From assembly GCF_900156435.1 (NCBI RefSeq), contig NZ_FTPQ01000001.1, positions 1,116,001 through 1,180,000 on the forward strand: DNA of 64,000 nt. The letters are read 5' to 3'. This document shows, piece after piece, positions 51,315 through 61,448 of this stretch. Every line of letters starts with the position of its first letter. Position 1 is the first letter of the stretch. Source of the DNA: Microbacterium sp. RU1D. GTDB taxonomy: Bacteria; Actinomycetota; Actinomycetes; Actinomycetales; Microbacteriaceae. Under the pieces are notes generated by a model. That model was not told where the DNA came from, did no database searches, and saw nothing but the letters and a program-made list of their open reading frames with translations. The position numbers and the translations under genes were made by a program.

Positions 51315-52256
51315 GTGACCCCCGCTTCCTCCGCTCCGACCGGCGGGAGTACCCGCGGCGCGCTGTACGCGCTGGGCGCCTACCTCCTGTGGGGCTTCCT
51401 GCCCATCTACTTCCTCCAGCTGAAGCCGACCGGTCCCTTCGAGGTCGTCGCGTGGCGCATCATCCTCGCCTTCGTCTTCTGCCTGCTGCTGCTGACCGTG
51501 CTGCGCATGTGGCGTCCGTTCCTCGCCATCGTCCGGCAGCCGCGCCTCATGGGACTGACGGCCGTGGCGGGCGTCCTCATCTACGTCAACTGGCAGACCT
51601 ACCTCTTCGGGGCGCTCACCGATCGCGTCATCGAGACGAGCCTGGGTTACTTCATCAACCCGATCGTGACGGTGCTGCTCGGTGTGATCGTGCTCCGCGA
51701 GCGTTTGCGGGTGCTGCCGTGGATCGCGGTGGGCATCGCGGCGGGGGCGGTCGTGGTGATCGTCGTCGGGTACGGCGCCTTCCCCTGGATCGCGCTGACT
51801 CTGGCGTTCTCGTTCGGCTTCTACGGACTGGTGAAGAAGCAGATCGGGCCAGCGGTGGATGCCGTCAGCGGGCTGACCCTCGAGTCGCTCTGGTTGCTGC
51901 CGGTCGCGGCGATCCAGCTGGTGTTCGTCGCGAACCTCTCCGGCATCACGCTCGGGACCGAGGGGGTGCTGCACACCGTCCTGCTCCTGCTCGCCGGCGC
52001 GGTCACGGCCGTGCCGCTGCTGCTGTTCGCGTCGGGCGCTCGCCGCGTGCCCCTCACCGTGATCGGTCTGCTGCAGTTCGTCGCACCGATCATCCAGTTC
52101 GTCATCGGCGTATGGGTGCTTCACGAGCCCATGACGTTCGAACGGTGGGTGGGGTTCGCCCTGGTGTGGGTCGCGCTGGTGATGCTGAGCGTCGACTCCG
52201 TCGTGGCCGCGCGGCGGCATCGGCGCGTGGTGCAAGACGTCGTCGAACCGGTCTGA
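51315..52256 (+). CDS. rarD: EamA-family transporter RarD
   Basis: A 313-residue drug/metabolite transporter superfamily protein with about ten membrane helices. The RarD subgroup signature is clear: RGALYALGAYLLWGFLPIYFLQL at the start, EVVAWRIILAFVFCLLLL, NWQTYLFGALTDRVIETSLGYFINP and TVIGLLQFVAPIIQFVIGVWVLHEPMT. Substrate unknown despite the chloramphenicol-related name. Single-gene unit. Confidence 0.93.
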   Translation: MTPASSAPTGGSTRGALYALGAYLLWGFLPIYFLQLKPTGPFEVVAWRIILAFVFCLLLLTVLRMWRPFLAIVRQPRLMGLTAVAGVLIYVNWQTYLFGALTDRVIETSLGYFINPIVTVLLGVIVLRERLRVLPWIAVGIAAGAVVVIVVGYGAFPWIALTLAFSFGFYGLVKKQIGPAVDAVSGLTLESLWLLPVAAIQLVFVANLSGITLGTEGVLHTVLLLLAGAVTAVPLLLFASGARRVPLTVIGLLQFVAPIIQFVIGVWVLHEPMTFERWVGFALVWVALVMLSVDSVVAARRHRRVVQDVVEPV

Positions 52257-52560
52257 CACCCACCGTCGCGTCCTCCTTTCGGTCGACAGACAATGTCACC
52301 GACGGATGCCACGATGGGGACCTCGGGACCGCATTTCCTCGTCCACGCTGCTCGATCCGGCCGCTTTTTCGTTCCGGGTCCGGCGACTCCGGTTCTTTTC
52401 GGGTCGCCGTCAAGACGCGGGCTGAACCGTTATGCGGCCGTGACCGCTTCGACGCACATCGTTAACGAACGGCAACACGCGGAAAATGCGCCGCCGATTA
52501 GGTTTAGGACACCAGGTGGCCCATAGGGTCGCCCAACGTTCATTCACAGCAAGGAGCACT
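52257..52560 (+). other. 304-bp leader/promoter region of livK
   Basis: No gene is supported. A GGCCGC-CTTTTTCG stretch near 52358-52372 could end the rarD transcript. A perfect palindrome TCGTTAACGA lies at 52459-52468 in a lower-GC patch, followed by TTAGGTTTAGGA (52498-52509), which may hold the -10. AAGGAGC precedes the livK ATG. Confidence 0.4.
52459..52468. promoter_or_regulatory. palindrome shared with livH upstream region
   Basis: TCGTTAACGA followed by AC, a perfect 10-bp palindrome about 93 nt before livK. TCGTTAGCGA plus AC occurs at 59015-59024 upstream of livH. It is a candidate operator for coordinated control. Confidence 0.4.
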
Positions 52561-53844
52561 ATGAACGTCATTTCGCGCACGCGCAGCGCCAAAATCCTCG
52601 GCGGCATCGCCCTGGTCGGCGCCAGCGCGCTCGTCCTCGCCGGATGCTCCGGTGGCGGCAACGATGCCGCTGCACCGAGTGCATCGTCGGGCGGTGGCGC
52701 CGTGTCCGAGGCCGACGGCACGTTCAGCGTCGGCACGATCCTGCCTGCCACGGGTAACCTCGCCTTCCTCGGCCCGCCCGAGGTCGCCGGTGTGAAGCTC
52801 GCCATCCAGGACATCGAGGCCACGGGAGACGCGTTCCCCTTCGACACCACCCTGACCGAGCGCGACTCGGGCGACACCACGACCGACATCGCCACCCAGT
52901 CGGCGACCGAGCTCGTCAGCGCCGGGGCCGACGTCGTCATCGGTGCGGCGTCGTCGGGCGTGTCGTTCACGTTCGTCGACCAGCTGGTCAACGCGGGCAT
53001 CGTCCAGATCTCGCCGGCCAACACCTCGCCCGACTTCACCACGTACGCCGACGACGGGTACTACTGGCGCACCGCCCCCTCCGACGTGCTGCAGGGCCGC
53101 GTGCTCGGCAACCTGATGGTCGGAGACGGTGCCGCCAACGTGGGCATCATCTACATCAACGACCCGTACGGCACCGGCCTGAAGGACAACGCGACGACGG
53201 CCATCGAGGCCGCCGGCGGCGAGGTCTCGGTCGCCGTCCCCTACAACCCGGGTGACACGGTCTTCACGTCGCAGGTCGACCAGCTGCTGGCCGCCCAGCC
53301 CGACGCGATCGCCGTCATCGCCTTCGAGGAGACTTCCTCGATCATCCCGCAGCTGGTCAGCACGCAGGGTTACGCGGCGTCGAAGGTCTACTTCGTCGAC
53401 GGCAACCTGTCGAACTCGTACGAGTTCCCGGCCGGCACGCTCGAGGGTGCGAAGGGCACGCTGCCCGGCAACCCCGCCGACACGGACTTCCAGTCGCGTC
53501 TCAAGGAAATCGACCCCGCGCTGACCGACTTCAGCTACGCGCCGGAGTCCTACGACGCGGTCATCGTCGCAGCCCTGGCCGCGGCGCAGGCGAAGGACGA
53601 CTCGGGTACCGCGATCCGCGACAACATGCAGTCGGTCACCGAGGGCGGCGAGAAGTGCACGACCTTCGCCGACTGCCTCGCGCTGATCAACGACGGCACG
53701 GACATCGACTACGACGGTGTCTCCGGCCCGATCACGTTCGACGAGAACGGCGACCCGACCGAGGCCTACATCGGTATCTACCAGTACGGTGCCGACAACA
53801 AGTACACCCTGCTGAACACGGAGTTCGGTTCGCTCAACGAGTGA
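52561..53844 (+). CDS. livK: branched-chain amino-acid ABC transporter substrate-binding lipoprotein
   Basis: A 427-residue type I periplasmic-binding-fold lipoprotein that delivers ligand to the LivHMGF transporter. The signal peptide ends LVLAGC with lipidated Cys29, then a Gly/Ser/Ala linker. The mature domain starts near 56 (FSVGTILPATGNLAFLGPPEVAGVKLAIQDI). Two lobes are seen, with ANVGIIYINDPYGTGLKDN marking the hinge region and YGADNKYTLLNTEFGSLNE at the C-terminus. Ligand assigned by family and by the adjacent permease genes; amides or peptides are possible alternatives. Confidence 0.9.
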   Translation: MNVISRTRSAKILGGIALVGASALVLAGCSGGGNDAAAPSASSGGGAVSEADGTFSVGTILPATGNLAFLGPPEVAGVKLAIQDIEATGDAFPFDTTLTERDSGDTTTDIATQSATELVSAGADVVIGAASSGVSFTFVDQLVNAGIVQISPANTSPDFTTYADDGYYWRTAPSDVLQGRVLGNLMVGDGAANVGIIYINDPYGTGLKDNATTAIEAAGGEVSVAVPYNPGDTVFTSQVDQLLAAQPDAIAVIAFEETSSIIPQLVSTQGYAASKVYFVDGNLSNSYEFPAGTLEGAKGTLPGNPADTDFQSRLKEIDPALTDFSYAPESYDAVIVAALAAAQAKDDSGTAIRDNMQSVTEGGEKCTTFADCLALINDGTDIDYDGVSGPITFDENGDPTEAYIGIYQYGADNKYTLLNTEFGSLNE

Positions 53845-53858
53845 CCTGACGCCACGCG

Positions 53859-53888
53859 AAGGGCCCGGATCTTCGGATCCGGGCCCTT
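53859..53888. terminator. hairpin terminator after livK
   Basis: Perfect 13-bp arms AAGGGCCCGGATC and GATCCGGGCCCTT with a TTCG tetraloop, 15 nt past the livK stop, followed by TCGC. Confidence 0.8.
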
Positions 53889-53915
53889 TCGCATACCCCC
53901 GGCGGCAACGCCGGG

Positions 53916-54043
53916 CGATCGCGCCCCGGGACGGAAAGCCGTCGGGGCGGCTCGGTCGCTCAGCCCGCGCGCGTGCCGAGCGGTGGGACGATCGCGCCCC
54001 GGGGCGGACACCCGCCGAGGGCGCCTCGGTTGCTCAGCCCGCG
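53916..54043. repeat. imperfect direct repeat pair beyond the lipoprotein gene
   Basis: Two units of about 54-55 bp (53916-53969 and 53989-54043, period about 73 bp) share CGATCGCGCCCCGGG, a GC-rich middle, CTCGGTYGCTCAGCCCGCG and overall order. The second unit contains the stop codon and last codons of the minus-strand lipoprotein gene, so the first looks like a partial duplication of its 3' end. Confidence 0.6.
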
Positions 54044-54879
54044 GGGGTCAGACCGCACACCTGCGCGGTGAGCACGAGCAGCGCGTCGGCGACGTCCTTC
54101 GAGCGCTCGAGCGGGACGACGACCTCCCGTCCGTCGACGCGGGCGACGAGGTCGAAGAGCGTTCCGACCTTGTCTTCGGCGATGGCGTGCGCGTCGCAGC
54201 GCTGCGGCACCACGGCGACCTCGACGACGGACGGCGCATCGCCCGCGGCCACGCGCACGTCCAGCGGCGCCTCCGACCCGGCGGCGAAGCGCAGCAGTAC
54301 CGTCCCGCGCAGGGCGACGAGGTCGGCCGTCCCCTCTCCGTTCCGGGCCGGCTCGACGGCCAGACGCAAGGTGATCGAGCGGTCGGGGGCTGCGACGGCC
54401 TCCGCGGCCGTGACCTGCACCACGGATGCCAGCTCCGCACGGTCGCACGCGGTCGCGCTCGCGCGCTGCAGCACGTCGAGGTCGTCGGAGAGGGGGACGG
54501 TTGTCCTCGCGCCGTCGGCCGTCAGCGTCGCCTCGGGCGCCTCCGGGGCGTCGGTGCAGCGGATGGCGGGGAGGAACACGGGGAGATCCACGGTGCGCCC
54601 CGGAGCGAGCGTCGTCGGCCTCCCGGCATCCCAGTCCGCGGAGCCGTCGAGGACGGGGGAGGAGAAGGATGCCGCGGTGATCGTCGTCGAAGCCGCCGAG
54701 GTGTTCGTCACGCGCAGCTGCACGCGGTCGACGGCGATGTCGCCGCGCTGCTGCACGAGGGCGACCTCGAGCGAGGGGGCGGTGGACGGCGACGGCTGTG
54801 GCGGGGAGGTCGAACATGCCGCGAGTGCGGCGCCCACCAGGGTGAGCGCCGCACTCGCGGTGTATCGGCGGCGGATCAG
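54034..54879 (-). CDS. hypothetical lipoprotein, probable CTG start
   Basis: A lipoprotein of unknown function, about 281 residues if read from CTG 54879. The mature part is beta-rich with repeated TVDLPVFLP / TVPLSDD / VVVPLE strands and two or more cysteine pairs (IRCTDAPEA, ATACDRAEL, QRCDAHAI, QVCGLTP). From the CTG the protein begins with a good signal peptide, basic MIRRRYTASAALTLVG then LAAC lipobox. The first conventional start (GTG 54837) would lack the basic region. The CTG overlaps the stop of the upstream ABC ATPase gene (CTGA), consistent with coupled reinitiation. It may belong to the transporter operon only by position. Confidence 0.7.
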   Translation of the reverse strand: MIRRRYTASAALTLVGAALAACSTSPPQPSPSTAPSLEVALVQQRGDIAVDRVQLRVTNTSAASTTITAASFSSPVLDGSADWDAGRPTTLAPGRTVDLPVFLPAIRCTDAPEAPEATLTADGARTTVPLSDDLDVLQRASATACDRAELASVVQVTAAEAVAAPDRSITLRLAVEPARNGEGTADLVALRGTVLLRFAAGSEAPLDVRVAAGDAPSVVEVAVVPQRCDAHAIAEDKVGTLFDLVARVDGREVVVPLERSKDVADALLVLTAQVCGLTPAG

Positions 54880-55655
54880 GCCTCGGGGCCCTTTCCGTCG
54901 CGCTTGGCGTCCTCGTCGGCGGCGAGGGTGCCCAGGTACAGCTCGATGACGCGGGGGTCGGTGAGCAGCTCGCGGCCCGTGCCCGTGTACGCGTCCTTGC
55001 CCTGGTCGAGCACGTAGGCGCGGTGGCAGATCTGCAGGCAGCGGCGGGCGTTCTGCTCGACCATGATGATCGTCACGCCGGCGCGGTTGATCTCCGCCAC
55101 GCGCAGGAACGTCTCGTCCTGTCGCACGGGGGAGAGGCCGGCCGAGGGCTCGTCGAGCAGCAGGACCGAGGGGTCCATCATCAGGGCGCGGCCCATGGCC
55201 ACCATCTGGCGCTCGCCGCCCGAGAGCGACCCCGCGCGCTGACGGCGCCGCTTGCCGAGCTCGGGGAACAGCCCCGTGACGAACTCGAACCGCTCGGCGA
55301 AGACCTTGGGGCGCTGGAAGAGCCCCATCTGCAGGTTCTCTTCGATCGACAGACTCGGGAACACGTTGTTGTTCTGCGGGACCATGCCGACGCCCTTGCC
55401 GACGAGCTTGTCGGCCTTCAGCGAGGTGATGTCCTCGCCGTTGAGCAGCACGGCGCCGCCGCGGATCTTCACCTGTCCGAAGATGGCTTTCAGCAGCGTC
55501 GACTTACCGGCGCCGTTGGGGCCGATGATGCCGATCAGGTCGCCCTGGTAGGCATCGACCGTGCAGCCGTTGAGAATGTTCACGCCCGGCAGGTAGCCGG
55601 CGACGAGGTCGTCGGTCCGCAGGACCGCGGTGCGCGTGGCGGTGGTGTCGGTCAT
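54876..55655 (-). CDS. livF: branched-chain amino-acid ABC transporter ATP-binding protein LivF
   Basis: A 259-residue ABC ATPase. Walker A GPNGAGKST (about 43-51), Q-loop in MVPQNNNVFPSLSIEENLQMG, signature LSGGERQMVAMGRALM, Walker B LLLDEPSAGLSP and switch His-equivalent region IIMVEQNARR. This is the short LivF type. It overlaps the livG stop and pairs with LivG to drive LivHM. The C-terminus is charged (DEDAKRDGKGPEA). Confidence 0.95.
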   Translation of the reverse strand: MTDTTATRTAVLRTDDLVAGYLPGVNILNGCTVDAYQGDLIGIIGPNGAGKSTLLKAIFGQVKIRGGAVLLNGEDITSLKADKLVGKGVGMVPQNNNVFPSLSIEENLQMGLFQRPKVFAERFEFVTGLFPELGKRRRQRAGSLSGGERQMVAMGRALMMDPSVLLLDEPSAGLSPVRQDETFLRVAEINRAGVTIIMVEQNARRCLQICHRAYVLDQGKDAYTGTGRELLTDPRVIELYLGTLAADEDAKRDGKGPEA

Positions 55656-56587
55656 CAGAGCTTTCCGTCTTTCTCGTCGGCGACCAGCTCCGCTTCCGCT
55701 TCCGCGGCGGCCTCGGCCTGGATGGTCTCGAGCTGCGACGTGGTCATGTCGCCCAGGTCGGTGTCGTGGTGGGCGCCGAGGTAGGCGTCGATCACGGCCT
55801 GGTCGCTCATGACCGTCTCCGGCGGCCCCTCGGCCACCACGCGACCCTCGGCCATGACGACGACCCAGTCGGAGATGTGACGGACCATGTGCATGTCGTG
55901 CTCGACGAAGAGAACGCTCATCCCCTCCTTCTTCAGGTCGAGGATGTGGCCGAGCAGGCTCTGCGTGAGGGCCGGGTTCACGCCGGCCATGGGCTCGTCG
56001 AGCATGACGAGCTTCGGGTCGCTCATGAGAGCCCGCGCCATCTCGAGGAGCTTGCGCTGGCCGCCCGACAGCGACGCGGCGAAGTCCTCACGCTTGGCAT
56101 CCAGCTTGAACCGACGCAGCAGGTCGTCGGCGCGCTCGGTGTTGGCGGCCTCCTGCGACCGCCAGATGCCGGGGATGAGGGCGCGGAACAGGTTCTCGCC
56201 CTTCTGGCCGCGGGCGCCGAGCAGCATGTTCTGCAGCACGGTGAGTCGGCCAAGCGACTTCGTCAGCTGGAAGGTGCGCACCATCCCGCGGCGCGACACC
56301 TTGAACGCGGGAACGCTCGCGAGGTTCGAGCCCTCGAAGCTCCAGCGACCCGTGTTCGGCTTGTCGAAGCCGGTGAGGAGGTTGAACAGCGTCGTCTTGC
56401 CGGCGCCATTCGGGCCGATGAGGGCGGTGATCTGCCCACGCGGAATTTCGAGGTGGTCGACGTCGACGGCCTTGAGGCCGCCGAACTGGCGGGTGACGCC
56501 GTCGGCGACGACGATCGGGTCGACCTTCTCGCAGCCGGGTCGGACCTCTCCCTTGACGAGAGGATGGGTGACGGTCGTGTCAGACAT
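55655..56587 (-). CDS. livG: branched-chain amino-acid ABC transporter ATP-binding protein LivG
   Basis: A 310-residue ABC ATPase. Walker A GPNGAGKTTLFNLLTGF, Q-loop at MVRTFQLTKSLGRLTVLQNM, signature LSGGQRKLLEMARALM, Walker B LVMLDEPMAGVNP and switch VLFVEHDMHMV. An acidic Glu/Ala-rich tail of about 30 residues (EAAAEAEAELVADEKDG) extends past the normal LivG end. Its start overlaps the livM stop. Confidence 0.95.
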   Translation of the reverse strand: MSDTTVTHPLVKGEVRPGCEKVDPIVVADGVTRQFGGLKAVDVDHLEIPRGQITALIGPNGAGKTTLFNLLTGFDKPNTGRWSFEGSNLASVPAFKVSRRGMVRTFQLTKSLGRLTVLQNMLLGARGQKGENLFRALIPGIWRSQEAANTERADDLLRRFKLDAKREDFAASLSGGQRKLLEMARALMSDPKLVMLDEPMAGVNPALTQSLLGHILDLKKEGMSVLFVEHDMHMVRHISDWVVVMAEGRVVAEGPPETVMSDQAVIDAYLGAHHDTDLGDMTTSQLETIQAEAAAEAEAELVADEKDGKL

Positions 56588-57560
56588 TGAACGACAGCTC
56601 CTTCTTGTTGCCGAAGATGCCCTGTGGCCGGAAGATCACGAGGAGCATCAGTCCGATGCCGACGAGGATGAAGCGCACCTGGCCCGTCTGCGTGCTGGAC
56701 ATGAAGCCCAGGATGCCGACGTCGCGCAGCCCCACGATGATGCCGTTCGACAGCGACAGCAGCACCCAGAAGAGCATCGCGCCCACGATCGGGCCGAGGA
56801 GCGTCGCCGCCCCGCCGAGCAGGAGCGCGGTCCAGATGAAGAACGTCAGGGCCGTTCCGTAGTTACCGGGCTGCACGGCGCGGGGGAGGATGAACACCAC
56901 GCCCGCGAGTCCGCCCATGACACCGCCGAGCACGAGCGCCTGCATCTTGTACGAGTAGACGTTCTTGCCGAGGCTGCGCACGGCATCCTCGTCTTCGCGG
57001 ATGCCCTTGACCACGCGGCCCCACGGGCTGCGCATGAGCAGGAACACGAGGATCGTCGCGATGATGACCAGGCCCCAGCCGAACAGGCGAACCCACCAGT
57101 CGTTCGCGGAGTACGTCCACGGGCCGATGCCGTACGTGCCCGCGGGCAGCGGGTTGATCGCCTGGAACTCGCGGTTGTAGCCGTTCAGGCCCTGGGATCC
57201 ACCGGTGACGCTGGTGAGACCCACGGTGGAGACCACGTACCGCACGATCTCGGCCGCGGCGATCGTCACGATCGCGAGATAGTCCGCGCGCAGACGAAGG
57301 GTCGGGATGCCGAGGATGAACGCGAACAGCACCGACGCGACGATCGCGACGAGGATCGCGAGCCACACCGGGGCCGAGAACGACAGCGTCGCGATGGCGA
57401 AGGCGTAGGCACCGACGGCCATGAAGCCCGCCTGACCGAAGTTGAGCAGCCCCGCGTAGCCGAAGTGCACGCTGAGGCCGATGGCGGCGAGGGCGTAGGC
57501 CGCGGTGGTCGGGCTGATGAGCTCGCCCGCAGCGTTGTTGAAGATCGAAAGCCAGTCCAT
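56580..57560 (-). CDS. livM: branched-chain amino-acid ABC transporter permease LivM
   Basis: A 326-residue permease with about nine helices. LivM-type segments: AIGLSVHFGYAGLLNFGQAGFMAVGAYA, LRADYLAIVTIAAAEIVRYV, and the ATPase-coupling loop SPWGRVVKGIREDEDAVRSLGKNVYSYK. The C-terminus (RPQGIFGNKKELSFNV) overlaps livG by 8 nt. It lies 12 nt after livH. Confidence 0.95.
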   Translation of the reverse strand: MDWLSIFNNAAGELISPTTAAYALAAIGLSVHFGYAGLLNFGQAGFMAVGAYAFAIATLSFSAPVWLAILVAIVASVLFAFILGIPTLRLRADYLAIVTIAAAEIVRYVVSTVGLTSVTGGSQGLNGYNREFQAINPLPAGTYGIGPWTYSANDWWVRLFGWGLVIIATILVFLLMRSPWGRVVKGIREDEDAVRSLGKNVYSYKMQALVLGGVMGGLAGVVFILPRAVQPGNYGTALTFFIWTALLLGGAATLLGPIVGAMLFWVLLSLSNGIIVGLRDVGILGFMSSTQTGQVRFILVGIGLMLLVIFRPQGIFGNKKELSFNV

Positions 57561-57571
57561 GTCGTTCTTCC

Positions 57572-58918
57572 TCAGCCGATCCGCTCTTTACGACCGAGCA
57601 CACCTTGCGGCCGGAACAGCAGCACGCCGATGAGCACGATCAGGGCCACCGCGTACCGCAGGTCGGGTGGGATGACGATGGTCGACAACTCCGTGATGAT
57701 GCCGATGATGAGCGATCCGACGAGCGCACCGAAGGCGCTGCCGAGACCGCCGAGGGTCACCGCCGCGAACAGCAGCAGCAGGATCGCGAAGCCCATGTCC
57801 CACGTGACGCCGCGGTACAGGCCGTACAGTACGCCGGACAGGCCCGTGAGAGCGCCCGCGAGCACCCAGACGATCCGGATCACGCGGTCGACGTTGATGC
57901 CGGAGGCGGCCGCGAGCGAGGCGTTGTCGCTCACGGCGCGCGTCGCCTTGCCGATGCGCGTGCGGGTCAGGAAGTACGCCACGAGACCGAGCATGACGAC
58001 GCTGATGCCCATGCTGATGATGGAGGTCAGGGTGACCGTGACCGGGCCGATCGTGACGGTGTCGGTGATGCCGGTGTCGATGTTGCGCGTGCCGCCGTCG
58101 AAGAAGTACAGGTACAGGTAACGCAGCACGATCGAGAGACCGATCGTCACGATGAGCACCTGCACGAGCCCGACGCCGCGTTTGCGCAGCGGTTTGAACA
58201 GCACGGCATCCTGGGTCCATCCGAGCGCCGCCGAGAGCGCCACCGTCAGGAGGATCGCGAGGAAGATGTTCCATCCCATCGCGGTGAAGACGTAGAAGAT
58301 GATCGCGCCAAAGGTGAGCATCTCGCCGTGGGCGAAGTTGTTCACGCCGGTGGTGCCGAAGATCAGCGAGATGCCGATCGCGGCGAGGGCGAGCAGCAGG
58401 CCGAAGTTCAGGCCGTAGAAGAAGCGCGAGAACAGCGTGTCCCAGATCGAGCCCGACGCGGCCGTGCCCTCACCGGTGGGGAAGAGGACGTTGACCGTGT
58501 TGGTCGTCCCGATCGTCACGTCGCGCGTGACGTTGTCGGGGTCGCGCGGGGCGACGCCGTCGGGGAGCGTGTCGACCTGCAGCGTCGCGGTGTAGGCGCC
58601 GGGCCCGGGGACCGAGACGGCCCAGCGTCCGTCGGCTCCCGTGGTGCCGATCTCCGAGAAGCCGGAGCCCTCGACGCTGATCTCGACACCCTCGACCGGT
58701 TCGTCACCGGCGCGGATGATGCCGCCGATGGAGTACTGGGTGGCGACGTCGCCCGTTCCCGCCGAGGCGGAGGGGGTGGGGGCGGGCGTGGTCTGGGCGT
58801 TCGCGGGCGTCGCGAAGAACAGGCTCAGGACGGCGATCGTGCTCGCGAAGAGCGCGACGATCACAGCCAGTCGGGAAAGGGTGCGCGATCGTATCGCGGT
58901 GGGGGAGGAATGACCCAC
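57572..58918 (-). CDS. livH: LivH permease with N-terminal secreted Ig/carboxypeptidase-regulatory-like domain
   Basis: A 448-residue fusion. Residues 1-41 form a signal peptide ending ATPANAQ. A Thr/Pro/Ser/Ala linker follows (about 42-60). Residues 61-145 are a beta-sandwich of the carboxypeptidase-regulatory / Cna-B kind (SIGGIIRAGDEPVEGVEISV, TTGADGRWAVSVPGPGAYTA). From about 155 it is a standard LivH permease (NFGLLLALAAIGISLIFGTTGVNNFAHGEML, SSDNASLAAASGI-like VSDNASLAAASGINVDRVI, FRPQGVLGRKERIG). First gene of livH-livM-livG-livF. The extra domain is on the extracytoplasmic side and may meet the binding protein or wall. Confidence 0.92.
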   Translation of the reverse strand: MGHSSPTAIRSRTLSRLAVIVALFASTIAVLSLFFATPANAQTTPAPTPSASAGTGDVATQYSIGGIIRAGDEPVEGVEISVEGSGFSEIGTTGADGRWAVSVPGPGAYTATLQVDTLPDGVAPRDPDNVTRDVTIGTTNTVNVLFPTGEGTAASGSIWDTLFSRFFYGLNFGLLLALAAIGISLIFGTTGVNNFAHGEMLTFGAIIFYVFTAMGWNIFLAILLTVALSAALGWTQDAVLFKPLRKRGVGLVQVLIVTIGLSIVLRYLYLYFFDGGTRNIDTGITDTVTIGPVTVTLTSIISMGISVVMLGLVAYFLTRTRIGKATRAVSDNASLAAASGINVDRVIRIVWVLAGALTGLSGVLYGLYRGVTWDMGFAILLLLFAAVTLGGLGSAFGALVGSLIIGIITELSTIVIPPDLRYAVALIVLIGVLLFRPQGVLGRKERIG

Positions 58919-60677
<1,759 letters not shown>

Positions 60678-60687
60678 CGCGCTCTCA

Positions 60688-60721
60688 CGAAGGGCCGGGC
60701 AGACGACTGCCCGGCCCTTCG
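60688..60721 (+). terminator. hairpin terminator after guaB
   Basis: Perfect 15-bp arms CGAAGGGCCGGGCAG and CTGCCCGGCCCTTCG with loop ACGA, followed by TCGTC, 10 nt past the guaB stop. Confidence 0.85.
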
Positions 60722-60740
60722 TCGTCTCCGGTGGCGCAGC

Positions 60741-60746
60741 TACGCT
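60741..60746 (+). promoter_or_regulatory. -10 element (TACGCT), leaderless start
   Basis: TACGCT is 6 nt before ATG 60753 of the TMEM175-like gene. Confidence 0.55.
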
Positions 60747-60752
60747 GAGCGC

Positions 60753-61439
60753 ATGATCCGGCGCAGGAGTCACCCGGAGTCGTCGGTCTCGACACGGCGC
60801 ACCGAGGCGTTCACCGACGGCGTCTTCGCTATCGCGGCGACGCTGCTGGTGCTCGGGCTGACGGATCAGTCGCTCGGGACGGTGCGCACCGATGACGATC
60901 TGGTCGCGGGTCTCCTGCAGCTGGCGCATCCCCTCTTCTCCTTCGTCATCAGCTTCCTTATCCTGTGCGTGATGTGGATGACGCATGTGCGCCAGTTCGA
61001 GTGGATCGTCCGCATCGACGACGCGGGCATGTGGATCAACAACGTCCGCCTGCTGCTGATCGTGCTGGTGCCGTTCACGTCATCCCTCGACACGACGTAC
61101 AGCGACTTCCTTCTGGGGCGTGTTCTGCTGCCTGTCAACTTCTTCCTGGCGATCGTGCTCGGCTGGCTGCAATGGGTGCGGGCGGTGCGATCCGGGGCCG
61201 TCACCGACCTCTCGGCCGACGACGCCCACCGTCTGGGGCGGGCCAGCGTCAGTGCGGTGATCATCAGCGGCGCGGCGATGCTGCTCAGTCCGTGGCTCGG
61301 TTCGATCGGCTTCGTGCTGTTCGCCCTCGACGGCCCCCTCACGCGGCTCCTGCGGGGAGCCGATGCGCCGTCGTCGACGCCTGTGGCCGCTTCTCGTGAC
61401 GGTGGAGGATCCGACGGGGATGTCGGAGGGCGCGGGTAG
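60753..61439 (+). CDS. TMEM175-family (DUF1211) potassium-channel-like membrane protein
   Basis: A 228-residue protein with six membrane helices. The signature RTEAFTDGVFAIAATLLVL (about 15-33) carries the helix-1 pattern (F-DGVFAIA-TLL) lining the pore of bacterial TMEM175 potassium channels. Other helices are near 52-73, 87-104, 117-137, 156-174 and 176-190. The C-terminus is Gly/Asp-rich. Its stop codon TAG is also the first three bases of the -10 of guaB3. Confidence 0.88.
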   Translation: MIRRRSHPESSVSTRRTEAFTDGVFAIAATLLVLGLTDQSLGTVRTDDDLVAGLLQLAHPLFSFVISFLILCVMWMTHVRQFEWIVRIDDAGMWINNVRLLLIVLVPFTSSLDTTYSDFLLGRVLLPVNFFLAIVLGWLQWVRAVRSGAVTDLSADDAHRLGRASVSAVIISGAAMLLSPWLGSIGFVLFALDGPLTRLLRGADAPSSTPVAASRDGGGSDGDVGGRG

Positions 61440-61442
61440 GCT
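61437..61442 (+). promoter_or_regulatory. -10 element (TAGGCT) overlapping a stop codon
   Basis: TAGGCT is 6 nt before GTG 61449 of guaB3, and its TAG is the stop codon of the TMEM175-like gene. Confidence 0.5.
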
Positions 61443-61448
61443 GGTCGG

